Of a stretch of 64,000 bases of DNA, positions 14,001 to 29,000 are shown in pieces. Source of the stretch: Breviolum minutum Mf 1.05b.01 (lineage: Eukaryota > Sar > Dinophyceae > Suessiales > Symbiodiniaceae); NCBI GenBank assembly GCA_000507305.1, contig DF240207.1:34328-98327 (forward strand), given 5' to 3'. Numbering within the stretch: position 1 is the first letter of the stretch; each line of letters starts with the position of its first letter. Made by a program: the position numbers and the translations under genes. The notes beneath the pieces were generated by a model. The model was not told where the DNA came from, did no database searches, and saw only the letters and a list, made by a program, of their open reading frames with translations.

Positions 14001-17000
14001 CCCCGCCTTGTAGATACCATCTTTGATTAAAAACCCCAAAAACCCTGAATTTTCACCATGGCCGCCTGTGGCGCGCTATTAGTATTAATGGCTCGCATCA
14101 CCAGGGTGGCTCCTTGCTGAATGGTCCTGGAGGGAGCAATGGGAGAAGTTGTGAACGGGTAGTTGTATCCCACAAGTTTGGTGGTACTGTTGATGGCAAC
14201 CAGAAATCCGTGGAGAACTCACCAGTTGAGATTTGTAGTTGAAATCCTATTATCTACTGGGGGTTTAGCACCATCCAAACAGTGGTTGGGAATGGGATTT
14301 CGGAACTATCAACATAATTATACATCTCCCATAATTATGGTTCAGCGAAAAAATGGGGTGTATCTCCAAGAGTAGTTATGTTTTTCCAGGGCAAGGTGTT
14401 CAAATTCATGGTTTTTGCGGTACAAAGAGAGGGGATGAAGCTGGGGTATTGATAGAATAGAATATCTACACTCCCTAAAACTACAGCCTCTGAAAAGTGG
14501 GTGGGAAAGGGAAACGATCCTTTCCTTTTGGGGCCCTTTTTTCTCAGGCATATTTACTTTCTTTCTCCCATAATCATGGGAGAAAATGGCTGTATTTGAA
14601 AGGTAACTATTGGAAACAACCATGTTTCCAGTGAACCCTCTTACCAACAGACCATCATGACCACTACTTGTTGGTTTCAGGCGATTTGCATAATAGTCAA
14701 ATTGGATCATGTCCCCAAGGGGATCCCAAGGAAGGGTAAGAAAAAAATGTGTTCAAACCATCTCCCTAAAACTAACAGCCACGATGCCGCAAAATAGGCT
14801 TTGGGCCCAGAAAATACAAGGAAACATGTCGTATCCCTTTCCCATCCTTTTTCAAAAGCACTCTTAGTTTTGCGGAGTGTACTGGCCGCCACCCTTTACC
14901 CTTTATAACTTTATAAGTGTCCAATTCGTTGGAAACACGATTCCTCGGGCAAATTGCTAGATTTCAAAAACCTGAATTAAGGGCGCGAATCCTGGGGGGA
15001 TTCTCTTACTACTCTGCGTTTGTGCACACACTTGTCTAGGCTCGCCACAATCAAGAGCCGCAGCGACATAGCCATCACTCCTCACCTTGAAAAACTGACT
15101 TTCACTCAAAAAGATGGCTTTCTTTCCTGGTGATTGCTCCATGGCAAAAGTCACCAAGAAGACTGAGGTCAACAAAAGCCAACAGCGAAAGTCTGCCCAG
15201 ATGTAAAGTTGGAGAATTTTTGCTTTCCTTTGCGGTGTCAAATCCTTGTTTCAGTGAAGCATTGATAATCACGAAAAACATTCCAAGCAAGGAGTGGTAG
15301 CTTGGTACAGTTTCAGCTTTCGGTTCCACATCATGACCATCCTGTCGTTTTCTCTTTGTTCCTCCTCCGCGCCGACGTTTCTGTCGAGGAGATTTGTATG
15401 AAACATCTCCATTGCTATGTTTTGCCGTTGGAATTTACACCTCCCTGAAATTAACAGCTGGACCCTGACTATTTCGGCTTGGGGCCCGGCCTAGGTGGAT
15501 GAAACCTATCATTGCTGATGTTTCAAACGACCCCAACAGGGACATTCATCGCAAAGCGTGTGTTTTGGACAAGTAGAAATCGTCTTTCTACCCAATGGTG
15601 AAAATTTCTAGATGGTAGACAGTCGCAATAAACAAACACATCCAAGAACATGATTCCCCACACAATGTAACAACTGAAAAGGACGAACTTGCGTTAAACA
15701 AATCCAAGAGTATACAGCCCCGGAAACAAACATGACCATGGAAAACTTGAAGATGTATCTCCCATAATCTTAATGGCGATTTTCCATCCAGCCAGGTTAC
15801 TTTTATGGAGAGTCATTCCCACTACAAAAAAATCAAACAACCAACTCTGGGATCCGTTTGAATGTCATTTTTGAAAGCATCCTGTGGAAAAAATCCCACC
15901 GACCAAGTGGGGAAATCCCACCAACCCCCCTCTCCTCACCAACAGCTGCGCCAACAAGCGAAAGGACCAATGGAAAGCATCCACTAGAGCTTCATCACCT
16001 AACCCATGACCCCCAGGACTGGTGGAATATTGACCTACACAAGGGTCATTACTAGTACGAACCCAAACCTCATGCACTATTATAAATCAAATCCCTCAAA
16101 TCTACCCTACATATGCATTGCTTGATCCCCCGAAAACAGGTAATTTAATGGCCCCTGCTACATCTGGCCCATAAATTTCAGCCATTCATGTATAGGTAAT
16201 TATTCCAATTTGCATGGGCTTTCTAGAACTTTTTCCCACGGAATCAGCTCAAAAGGTAAGTTCCGTTCAGTCCCGTGTGGTGAGGATGTGCTGATGTGCT
16301 TTGAAAAATGCCAGTGGGAGAATATTTGATATATTTGTTCTTCAAATTGGATTCCATGGAATCCTCTAATTTTCTTCCCCGAAATCTTTGAAATATACAT
16401 GTTGCCATGTACCCAGGCACATGTCCAATGACAATTCCTTTTGGATTGAAGGGCCAAGACCGGAGAGATCCCAAGCATTTCGATATCCATGAGATAAAAT
16501 CCATGTCCTCTGACGGAGGTACAGGAAGAACTCTTCCTCACTTGGAATCTTTTCTTGGCCACGAGTGTGGGTTTCCAAGTACCTGTGTGGCACACCATCA
16601 TCTGTGATATCCCACCATGTCTTAGAGACACCTCCATGGTTTTCATCCTTAGTGCAGATTTATTCCCGAAACCGCTTCACACCTCTTTGCGGGTGCAGAT
16701 TTATTCCCGAAACCGCTTCACACCTCTGTGCTGTGTGGGACTCAGACAGGTGTGGCTTGTTGACCCAGTGGTTTTTTTCGACCCGTCTTGAAACACGGAC
16801 CAAGGAGTCTAGCACATGTGCAAGCTCTCGGGAAGCAAAAGGCGCATGGCCAAATACAAGATGGGCCACAGATCCAGTTAAAATGGGGGATATGTCACTC
16901 CATCTATAACGATAGTTTTTGGGTCCACATTGTAAGAAACCAACGCTATATATTCCGAATTCTCCAAATGATACGGATTCCGATTCCCATCTTCAAAACT

Positions 17001-20000
17001 CACATCCCCTAAGCCCTACCCTACCAAGTCACTTTTGAAGATTATCTAAGATTCTTCTACTAAAGTGGTATAAGAGAATCGTTTGCTGGAGGGTAGTAGT
17101 AATTTACCACGGGGATCAAAGGATCAAACATCCAACATGATCTAACAAAAATGATCAGTAGTAGTAAACTACAATTATCTCGGATCTGATTTACTTCATT
17201 ACCCAACAAAAAAAACAAAATCCAACTACCTTGTGATTTTGAGGATTCTGGGGTTCTAAAACGCTCCTCATTTAGGATCGGAGAGTACATATCCCTGGCG
17301 ACCATTTGCTCGCTCCCCCAAGGACTCACAGGTTATAGTAATGAACTCATCCCGGCTCGTCTTTCAGTCTTTTTTCGGTAAAATATCCGAGTTTGGGTCC
17401 CCTCGAGCCAACACCTCCCCTGAGGCAATAGTTTAATGATCTTATTATAGGATCCATGGGACTGGCATGCATATTTACCTACATTTTTATATAATATAGC
17501 TGATCTTTATGGTAAATGTAGCCAAAGATACCAGTCCCATGGATCCAAATGGGTTACATAGTCCCTAGTCTTCCAAATACCTTATTGAGGATAGGTGTTT
17601 GGACCCCGAAACACTTTCTCAGAAGGCCTGCTTTGGGGTTCCAAACACCTATATACTCACAAGGTATGACTGGAGGATTTTGGGAAGACTAGGGAGTTGA
17701 GTCAAGAAAAAAAAGGGGCCTTACTTTCCATTGAATCCTGGCTGTTTAAACAAGGATCCTTACAATGTTTAATGAACCAATCCCCACCTAACTGCCCTAA
17801 GGATCCTGACCCCTCAAAGGCCAGGCTATTTTCAGGACCAATACACCCCTACAATACAGGTTCGTTCACCCTTCCATTGGAGGGTCAAATGATCCTTAGG
17901 GTGGGTAGTTTTTCACTCCCTTATAAAAAGCCTGCACAACCAGGGGCTCAGTTGGCTAGTCAACAACCCCCTCTGCATAACTCAGCTGGATCCCCAACTG
18001 ATCACTAGACTTTGCGATGAATGTCCCCGGCACAGATCACAAAAACAGATGGAGGAGACCCATCATTTGAAGCCCAAAAAAAAACGTGATGTTTATAACC
18101 CATCCCCACCCCCCCAAAAGAAACAAATATATAGGGACCATTTTGAGAAATTCAAACGATTTCACCCATTTTTCCCCTATCACCACCTATAGTAATTCTT
18201 AAGGAAACATCTTTGTAAACTTGGATTTGCTTAAGATGCTTGGAAACAATGAACATCATTCCCGAAATGGTGGTTTAATGGTGATTTACAAGGAAGATAG
18301 CACACAATCACCTTAAACAAATCCAACAAGTAGGGTTTTAACCCCACTTACCCATTCATAAGACCATTCGTAAGGGTGATGACCCCATTTCTTAACTGGT
18401 GAAGGCCCACATTGTAAAAAAAACATCGAAAAAACCAGGGGTCATTATAGTACCAACCCCCAAACAGTGCACTATTACCCATAGAATCCATGTATGGAAT
18501 ATTTACCTACATTAGGTGAAAATGGCCACATTCAAGGAGAAATGTAGGTACATATACCATACATGGATCCTATGGGTTATAAGGAAATCCCTCAAAATTA
18601 CCATGGACTTGCTGCTGGTTTGATCCCCCCCAAAATATTGTTCCCATTTAATCTGGCCAAATGGAATAATATTTCACCAACCTGGATTTCCCTGAAATGT
18701 TCGGGGATGTTCCCTTCCAATTCGCTACCTTTTGGGGGCCCAAAACTCGTGTTTTCGGTCGCGATAATTTGACCAGATGACATTGGAACATATGCTTGTT
18801 CAATACATACTATACATCTTCAAATGGTAGATGTTCCATTGTTTCATGCTCCCCCCCAAAAAATGGGTCGGTCCAAGTAAAAATGACCCCCTGTAAAAGA
18901 GGACCATCCAAAAAGAAGACCCACATCTTCCAACTCCTTCAAGTCACCAGTCAGCTCCAAGAGCACCATGCGCCAAGCTGCGGAACGGGTCGTTGGCGTA
19001 CACCGGACAGGGGGTTCAAGTTGCCAACCATTCAACCCATATGCAACCCATAGGGACTGGTATATTTACCTACAAAAGAAACCATGGAATTGAAGGCAAA
19101 TGTAGGTAAATATACCATACATGAAAGGCAAAAAAAAAAGAGATCATGTTGCAAAGTGAAAGGTTAACTTGATTGATTGTTTTAGTTGCTTTTTGGGATG
19201 GTTTGACTGGTTTGATTGCTTGTTTTGTGTGGGTGGAGTGGTTTGTTTGGCGTTTTTCGTTGGATGTTGCTTGTTGATTCGTTGTTTGAGATCTTTTGAG
19301 ATTTTCTGATTGATTTGATTGGTTGTTGAGTGGTGGATTGTTGGTCGGTTGGTTCATCTTGCTCGTGATGCTTGAAGGTTGCTGGTTGGTTCTCTGTTGT
19401 TGGTACTAACTAGCTGTTTCTAGTTGCTACTAAGGATTTGAGGAATATGTTTGGAAGCAACCTTAGGCTTCAAACCTGAGTTGTTCATTTGCTCAGGCTT
19501 CCAAACATATTTCTCAAATCCTTAGTACCTGTAAATTTGGGGCCTGGAACCTCAATAGCCTGGCTTATTGTTGAGGGACACAAAAACAAACTCTGCAAAA
19601 AGCAGGTCCATTCACCCCTCCATTGGAGGGTTCTAGCTGATTCTTAGGCTAATCCACTTTTACAGGGGTCATTACAATACCAACCCAAACAATGGGATAT
19701 TAAGGGAAAAACCCTCAAGATCATCATACTAGTACATTTGCTGCTTCTTTGATTCCCCAAAATGGGTAATTTAATCATCGCTGCAGTAAACATGCCCAAC
19801 AAAAAAATGAAATGTCACAAGAGTTTTGAGCACTGTGCCCGAAAAAAATCTGATCTCCATGGACAATTTCGATAATATAACGATTTTTTCATTGGGTTCT
19901 TTTACCAACACATATAGAAAAAACCATAAACAACACACATATTCTCTAACAAAGAAAAGAACACAAACAATCTATCACAACACCAATTTTTTTCGCCCCT

Positions 20001-23000
20001 GCATTTCCTTAATGGTTGAATCCTAACAAGTAAACCAGTATACCCCCTATCACCTCCAAAGGTCCACCAACTGGCCTTCCACGAAGGGTTCAAACAACTC
20101 GATGGGCACGGCATAGCCCACATGACGTAAACCTAAGGCCGCGATCTCATCCACCGTGGCACATGGATCCTGAAACACGGGAGAGGATGGCTCAGGGTTT
20201 GACGGGTCCCACGATCGAGTCGAACACGGTGGGAAGGGCTTTTCAAACATAGAGGTACTTGGATGTCCCGGGAAGGAAGTGCTGGGATCAAAGGTTCGGA
20301 TCAGTGGCTTATAACTCCAATATACCCCATTTATAACTGGGTTATAACTCATTTACTAACCATTTAAATTTACGAACTTCCTGGGACATTCAAGTAGGGA
20401 AGTGGGGATACACCAGCTAAACCTATCTATTGGTATTCACTATATAAGGTGTACATGGGGTTGATTATTAAGGGCACCATCCCAAGGGTACCACCATTTT
20501 CTCTATGATATTAAGTATATATACATTTACTTATATATAGAAATGGGCCAACCCAATATATCTATAATACTTGTTTGTTGGCAAATCACTCACGACGACC
20601 ATATATACTTCCCATTCTTTGATACCTCCGATGTTGGAAACTTTCATGAACCCCTTGGTGCTAGTTCCTTACGTTAATAAGTTTCGGTCGAAAGTCGAAA
20701 GTTTTAAGGGGCTTACTTGTAAACCAACGTATATTTAAAAAAAAACCTTGAATCGCGAACGCATTCTTACTTCTCCAGTGCGACTCGTGCTCTTACGGTC
20801 CTTGTAGAGAGCATGCGACAGTTCCATGCCGCGATCGGCAATGTAATTCAATCCTCGGAAGAAGTTGAGTGTGTCCCCTTTTAGTTGGGCAGCATGTGAT
20901 CATGGGTGAAATATACATAATCATCCCCCACCAAATGTTCAGGTAAGTTTTTGAACAGATTTTGTTTGTTCATCTCAACAACCCCCCCTACAAGCTGACC
21001 TACCCTACAAGGTCAAAAATGAGGTAGTTCCACCATTGTCGAAGTTTAATTTTTGAGACACGAAAAATCTTCAATGACTGTCCGGTCTGGATTCAAAACT
21101 TGAGGGTTTTCAGTGGGTTACATTTAGAACCCTCGCGATTTACCCACGGCAGGTGTCATTATATTACCAAGCAGTTGGCCCTGGCGTGCCTTCAAACGTC
21201 CTGTTGCGAGGACCGCTTTGGCCTCCATCACTGCCTTGCGCCGCGGAGCAGACTCCCTGCTACTCAAAGCCTGGCTGACGGCATCCAAAGCAGAAATCGT
21301 GCTCAAAGCATGGTTCTTTCCAAAGTGGGACTCCAACAAGTCGAGCGCCTCAACAGACTTTGTTGTGTGAGCCGTCAGGCAGCCTCGAGCTTGAAGTACT
21401 TGGCATGGTCTGCCACGAACTACTCGCCGAAGAGGAACGTCTGTAGAGGATGGCCCTCTTGCGGTTCCTCCGTACATTGCTCGTGATTCGGCGAGAGCCT
21501 CGGCGATGGCCGCCTCAAACACTGCTTTGAATGTCGAGCTGCCACTTCCTCCACAGTCGAGCAACGCTACCTGCATGTTGAGGTGATCTATCCGTACTTG
21601 ATGTTGTCAGTAAAAAGATGTCGGGACAGGAATGATCAGTGATCAGTACCCAGCAAAATTATAAATGAAGGAGTACTCAGCACTATTATAAAGGAAATCC
21701 CTCATTTAATTTCATAGATTAGCTGCTGGTTTGATCCCCCCCCAAAAAATGTTCCCAGGAAAGGGACATGTTTTTCACCAGGAGGCATTTACTGTACATA
21801 ACTTTTGGTGAATTTGATCCCCCGAAAATGTGCTTCACCTTTGCGGGCTTGCCGTGGGTACTTCTTAACAACAAGATGGGCGTGCTGATCGAAACCTGTT
21901 GGGTTAGCTCCAAGTTGCTCACTATTGCTGTTCCGGATTTCTACCCGCTAATGAAAATCAACCATTCATCTGGGTATCTTGGTATCCTACATTAACCAAA
22001 ACCAACCCAAAATCCATGGGAGTATATCAATTGATCACCATGATCCATGAATGGTTTATTTTCTTATTCGATAAATTAGTAGATAAAAAGACCACAATGA
22101 CATGGATACTATAGGGAAAATTCTATAACTGGAAGAATTTGGGAAGACTATTTCATTTGAGGTCTATGATCAAAAAACCCACCAGTGACATGAACTGACT
22201 GAGTCATCCTGGTTGGTTTAAGTTGGGACTTTTACAATGGGTGATAGGTGGTAGGGATTATAGAACCCAGCCAGCGGCAATTCCGCCGCAAATCCTGGCT
22301 CTCCGGGAGGCATTGGCAGCAAGGAGGGAGGATTTTCCCCCCCAGACGGCAATATATATATATATATATATTATATATACCTGGTAAATAAGCGGTACAT
22401 ACTTCCAATGAAGGGTGATTACAGTATATACTACCACCCTTGACAAGCACCTGAAAAATCCATTGAGTACATAACTGGGTAGTTTTTGTGCATTCCCCCA
22501 AAAAATAACCTGAAACGAACAGCGAGTTTGCCTCTGAAAATAGGCCTAAACGCCTCAGAAGGAAGCCGGATTGTCTTCCAACCATCCAGTTTCAAATTCG
22601 AATTTTTAGTTTCATCCCATAAATCTCAGGTAAATCCCGTAAATCATTAGGGAAACCCTAAGGAATCCCATAAACCCCGAGTTTCTTCAGGGGGTTTCGT
22701 ATGTTTTTCATCCCCATACCCATACCCTACCAGCATCCTCCCAAATGGATCACTGCTCACCTTTGGGATCGAACCTCCTGACTCCTGCCCGTTTCGTTGG
22801 TACCTAAAATGGCGGAATCCTCACCCCTATATAAGCTGGAATGTCATTCAGGCTTCAGGGAAAAAACACTCCCCACAAAAATAGCCTTTTAAAGGATCCG
22901 AAAGTTTCACGGTTGATCGAAATAAATCCAAAAACATATATAACTGGGTAGTTTTTTATCAACCTATAACCTAGATAACCAGGGGTCCTGTTTTTTCATT

Positions 23001-26000
23001 GTATGTACAAATCCACCTGTTACGATGCCATGTACTTCGACACCACGGTGATTTTGTAGAGAAACCAACCCATCAAAAACATCATCCACCGCGACAAAGG
23101 TACGGGTGGCCGATTGCTTAAAGTATTCTTGTCCACCGGGCGCCAGCTCAAAGAAGATATCATAGACCTGTGATGACTTAAATGGGCGTGAAGGTAAAGG
23201 GGTACTCGAGGCATTTCGGAGCCGTGAACATTTCAATAGACTTTAAACCTTTCTCCTATACTATACTAAACAACTATTCATCATGCCCAACACAGTTGAT
23301 TCAAATCTGCTTTTGGCTGCGTGAAGGGACATTGCAATAAAAACCGCAATAGTCACTCCCTTTTTGATCCATGTCTTCTTTTTACCTGGGGATTATATAT
23401 TCCCCCTACAACAAGGCAATGTACATATGGTGAGTCATACTGCCAAGGCGATGAGATGACAGCAGTTTTTTCCAAAACCAAACACGTCCTCAAATGAGCA
23501 ACGGCAACAAAACCTTCATGACATTCCGTGAAATCTTGATTAGTTTATAGGGATTCCCATATTATACACCCCGGAAAATTAACGTGGAACCTACAAAATC
23601 ACCTGTTTGAAAAGGAACATCATCTTCCAAACCTCCATCATTATCTAGTTGGTGGTTTCAACCCATCTGAAAAATGTTAGTCAAATTGGGAATCTTCCCC
23701 AAATTAGGGTCGAAAATAAACAGTATTTGAAACCACCACCTAGCCCGGAAACCTTCAATCAACCCAAACAATCCACTCTCAAGGGTGAAACCTACCTGGA
23801 AAAAAACACACCTGAAATTCATGGAAATTGTGTTCCTCTACCACCCACACAGTATTTGTTCCATATAACCAGGCGGGCGGTTATTAAGCCTCCAAAGCTC
23901 AAAGGTGCACGTTTCGGAGCCGATCGTTATGCATGGAGGTAGGTTTTGGGGTCCCTATAAATCAAATGGCTGAAAATAAATATCCCACCTAGAAAGTAGA
24001 TGGCGCAACTCCCATTAGTCTTGGTTTATCATGGCCCCTTGAAAAAACCACCTTTTGGGGGTTTCCTTTCACTACATTTCACTACCGTGTAAATAGGTCA
24101 CTGAGATTATAACCAATATACATACAGGTTATACATGGAGTTACAACCAACCAAAAAACACCTTATAAACGAGGTAACTGGGGTAATAATGAACCCTACC
24201 TATAGAAAGTTATTTCACCCGATTTATAACTGGATCCTGGGCCTACCTTGTATCTCAACAAACCCCGGCCACGCTGCGGGGCTGACACATCGCGGTCCAG
24301 GTTATAAAGGACTATCGGATATCCGGGGAAAACGCCAAGGAATGGTTCCTTTTGCCTATCACCTACATTGACATCTAACCCAACAACAAAAATTGCGGCC
24401 ACAATTCTTTCACAAATGTCGACAGAATGGGTTGCTAATGCTCCATCATCCCTAATCTCAGATTGAAGATAATTTGGGATGTTCCCTCTTCGAGGATTCA
24501 ATCGTGATGTGGTTAAGTGAAGGTTTATCTTTAGATCCCCTCAAAATTGATATCACCTCCAAAACAAAAAGGAGAACTTCTGTCAGCAGGCGGTTTGGAG
24601 ATACTTCACGCAGGCTATTGGCATAGGCAGTGCTTTTGGCATCACGGTTTTGGGTATCTTCTCCTCTGACACAAAGTACTTGTCAATCTGGGACAGGCGG
24701 CTCCTGGCAAGACTAACCCACACGGGTCTGTGTTCAAGCTGTCTTGCAGCTCAGCATTTTCAGCTCTGAAATGGCCACTTCGACCATCATGGCCTTGGCC
24801 TCAGCCTCATCTTGGCCCACTGGGAACATAGGTGACGCCTTCTCCGGTGGGGTTGTTTCATCTGCTTGGGCTTCTGTCATCACTGGAAATGGTGGCCAAC
24901 TCAAAGGCAACGGTGTGGGGATAGCTTGGTTGGAGCTATACCCTTGTCATGGCAATGCCATCATGGCAATCAAACCACCTCTGTTGGATGGATGGCAAAG
25001 GAAAGCACACGTACTGTCCTTCCATATGTTCCATGCCAACCCTTCTCAATCCTGTCACATGTATATCTATATATGGGTGTTTCCAAAAATAATGGTCGAA
25101 GGAAGTTTAAATAGAAACTTCCGACAATATGGAGAGTTGAAAAGCAGTAGTAGAGTAGTCAAGTCAGTCGACAGAAGATGCAATAGTCAGAAAGTTAGAA
25201 GAAAGAAGATACATCCGCGCCAAATGNNNNNNNNNNNNNNNNNNNNNNNNNNNNNNNNNNNNNNNNNNNNNNNNNNNNNNNNNNNNNNNNNNNNNNNNNN
25301 NNNNNNNNNNNNNNNNNNNNNNNNNNNNNNNNNNNNNNNNNNNNNNNNNNNNNNNNNNNNNNNNNNNNNNNNNNNNNNNNNNNNNNNNNNNNNNNNNNNN
25401 NNNNNNNNNNNNNNNNNNNNNNNNNNNNNNNNNNNNNNNNNNNNNNNNNNNNNNNNNNNNNNNNNNNNNNNNNNNNNNNNNNNNNNNNNNNNNNNNNNNN
25501 NNNNNNNNNNNNNNNNNNNNNNNNNNNNNNNNNNNNNNNNNNNNNNNNNNNNNNNNNNNNNNNNNNNNNNNNNNNNNNNNNNNNNNNNNNNNNNNNNNNN
25601 NNNNNNNNNNNNNNNNNNNNNNNNNNNNNNNNNNNNNNNNNNNNNNNNNNNNNNNNNNNNNNNNNNNNNNNNNNNNNNNNNNNNNNNNNNNNNNNNNNNN
25701 NNNNNNNNNNNNNNNNNNNNNNNNNNNNNNNNNNNNNNNNNNNNNNNNNNNNNNNNNNNNNNNNNNNNNNNNNNNNNNNNNNNNNNNNNNNNNNNNNNNN
25801 NNNNNNNNNNNNNNNNNTAATATTATATATATATATATATTGAAAATATATAATCATATGATATGTATATTAATTATATAATTTAGAATTCATAATCTAT
25901 AATATTTACTTGCGACTATGACCTACTAAAATGTTTCCAAAATTGTACTCTTCGTCCCAGGGATCCTTTGTTGAACAGTCGATCCCCCCCCTCAACTCGG

Positions 26001-29000
26001 CAAACACTTTATGTTCCCCCGAAAGAAAACGGAAGGTTTAACCTTTCCCAAAGTGGTATATTTACCTACATTTAGTTGATTTTTTGTATATTTGTATAGT
26101 AGGTGTAGGCAAATATACCATATATGGATCCTATGGCTTTAGAAGCCTACAAGTTGAACACCCTTAAGCTCAAAAAAGTCCAAACAATCAGTGGCTTTCA
26201 TACTATCAAAGTTTTTGTAGTTAAGACAAACTAATAAGGGGGAACACTCCAACACAAATATCATTCATCACCTGTCTCATTTTCAATCCTCTCATTTCTA
26301 CAAATGGTGAAATGGCCCTTACAAATTGGTCGTTTCAAATCAATTGGTTCTCCCCTGGGCCCAACACATTCACACACCCAACTTCACTCAGCCTGCTCTC
26401 GAATCTTTTCTGCCAACTCCTCCTCCATCGATCCTGCATCCAACCGATCAGAGATGAGAAGATGTTTCCTCCAATGGTCTCTCAGGAAATCAATGACTTT
26501 TCATCGCCCTTGAATGATCCTAGGTCTGCTTTTCCAGACATTTTATAAGAAATAGGGTCTATAAAATATAAAACCGGGATAATTTCCCTATAGAATGACT
26601 GATCATAAGCTCTGATCATAAGGCCGGCTATTTCTGGGAGGGGTACGTGGCCCAGCCGGGGGTAGTCTTGACCAGCCACAACTGGGTAGTTTAGGAGGTA
26701 ATCTGGTTGGTGGATAAACCAACCACTTGAAAAATATTAGTCAAAATGGGAATCTTCGCCAAGTAGGGGTAAAAATAAAACATATTTCAAACCACCACCT
26801 ATAGTAATTGTAGGCAAATAAACCATACATTGAGCGTCTGGGTCATGTCCCAACTCATTTTGCAACTGACCTTTTTTTCCATCAAAATAAAACACATCCA
26901 CCATAAAATTTTGGGATGCAAACATTTTCCAACTGAGGATTCCAGATATTCCACCAGGATGACCATCTTCAGGTGAGAGAGGATTGCTACTTAATAACCA
27001 TGTCCTTGTGACCTAACCGACTTTTCTTCAGCAAAAAAAACGGCACGAACCATCCGATTCATATCATTGATATGACAGCTAAAATCGAAAAATACCTTTG
27101 GAATCCCCAAAAAATCGTTGGGAAAAAGGAAGGGTTTTTCAGTTCTACCCTGAGGATCATGGATGACCCTCCCAATGGTTTCGGGTGAACGAACCTGTAT
27201 TGTGGGGATGTATCGGTCCTCAAAATAGCCAGGCCTTTGGGGGGTCAGGATCCCTACTGGGATGTCCATGGAAGTTTGTAACGATCGTTAGTAAGTTGGC
27301 TTGTTTCACCTATTTAGGGGACGTATCCAACCTACTTAATCTACTTATATTGGGGTGAAATAATCTAGTTACTAAGTACCAGCAGGACATCCCAGTAGGG
27401 TACTCAACAAAAAACATCTAAAAAACACCCCCTGAACGACAATGAGAAAAAGGTTGTGGCTTCCCATATATGGGTGTTTCCAAAAATAGTGGTACCCCAA
27501 AATGGATGGTTTATAATGGAAAACCCTATAAAAATCGATGATTTGGGGGTACCACCATTTTGGGAATCACCCATATAGTACGACTCGGGAATTCCACCGT
27601 TTCCCACCCTTCACGGAAGCCGAGTTCGGAGCCTAGAAAGCGACCCAGTAGCCGCTCGCGTGCGCGAGGTTTCTTCAACTCCTGGATGGGTTCAGTTGAT
27701 GAAGTTGGAACCGCGACTCATAGATGACCCAAAAAAAGATGCGGAAAACTGGATTATACCCTCCAAGGAATTAACATATCCCACCTTGGGGAAAGGGCCA
27801 ATCATCTTCAAAATGCCATTTTTGGGGGATATGTTAGTTCCCTGGAGGGTATATAACCCGTATACACCCCTGAAAACTAACATGGAACCTGAAAATGATT
27901 CGTTTTTCATAGGAATCTCCTCTTCTAGGGGTTCATTTTCAGGTTCCATGTTAGTTTTCGGGGGTGTAAGTGACGTTATAACCCTACTAGAACTAAACCA
28001 CCAACTAGTCAGTTAACATGCCTAATGCGCCAGTATGTCAGTATGTGCTTTTCAAAAACTCTATTGCTGATGAAGTATAGTAAAAAGGTGTCTCAGATAT
28101 TCCCCGGATATACTTTTGTTTAGATTCTACGAGACCTTCTAACCTTGACTTCTATTTTTTTAGATTGGTGTTTTATGATATCACCATCTAGCTCCCCCCA
28201 AAAAACGACCATTTTTTGTATGTTTTTGGGTTCGACAACTGATGGTCGTCCCCTGTATGACACACCAACTGAGTTTGCGTCGGTGAAAAAAAGTTCTCTA
28301 CAAATTTGAACCCAGTTGAAAAAAGTTACTGTAGTCAAATGGGATCATGTCGTCAAGTCAAGTAGGGGTAAAAATAACACATATTTGAAACCAGCACCCA
28401 GCTAAAGAGTTTGGTTTTGTTTCTTTTCAACTTCGAAGTTCAAGCAATGGAAGCCATCGAGCGGCAAGCAATGGCCATGAACTTCTAGAGTGGGTTGAAC
28501 ATGAGTTCCTTACAATACAATCCTATTACTCATAGGATCCATGGGACTGGTATATTTATTTACATTCACTTGAATTTTGTGGTAAATGTAGATAATATAC
28601 CATACATGGATCCTATATAACACAACAGGGAAGACTACTGCAAACATTCATTATCAGCCTTCTAAATAGGTTGATTTGTATCCGCAAAGAGGTGATGTTT
28701 TACCAATCCATACTAACTAATATAGTTACCAAACTTCCATTGAGAAAAAATCCGACAAGTAATGAAGTACCAGGTGATTCAAAGTGACCTTTTCATCCCC
28801 CAGTTGGAGGTCACTTAATCATTGAAAAGGGTCACGTTTTCACGTTTTCACCATCCCAAAAAGGTCACCAGCAGAATTGCCAGGTACTGTATACTACAAC
28901 CACCAACATGTTTTAGTTGGCCTACCCACCCTTTGAATCCTTGCGGAGTAAGCGTTCCACAGTACTCCAAAGCCAATTCCAAGCTTCTTCATACGGAGGA

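Noticed and set aside
22340..22380. TA runs at 22350, 9340 and 25830 as promoters
   Set aside because: Plain dinucleotide runs inside or beside elements; dinoflagellate promoters are not recognisable this way.
24744..25857. 358- and 220-codon ORFs around 25.2-25.8 kb
   Set aside because: Most of their length is the N gap; only short real sequence lies at the ends.
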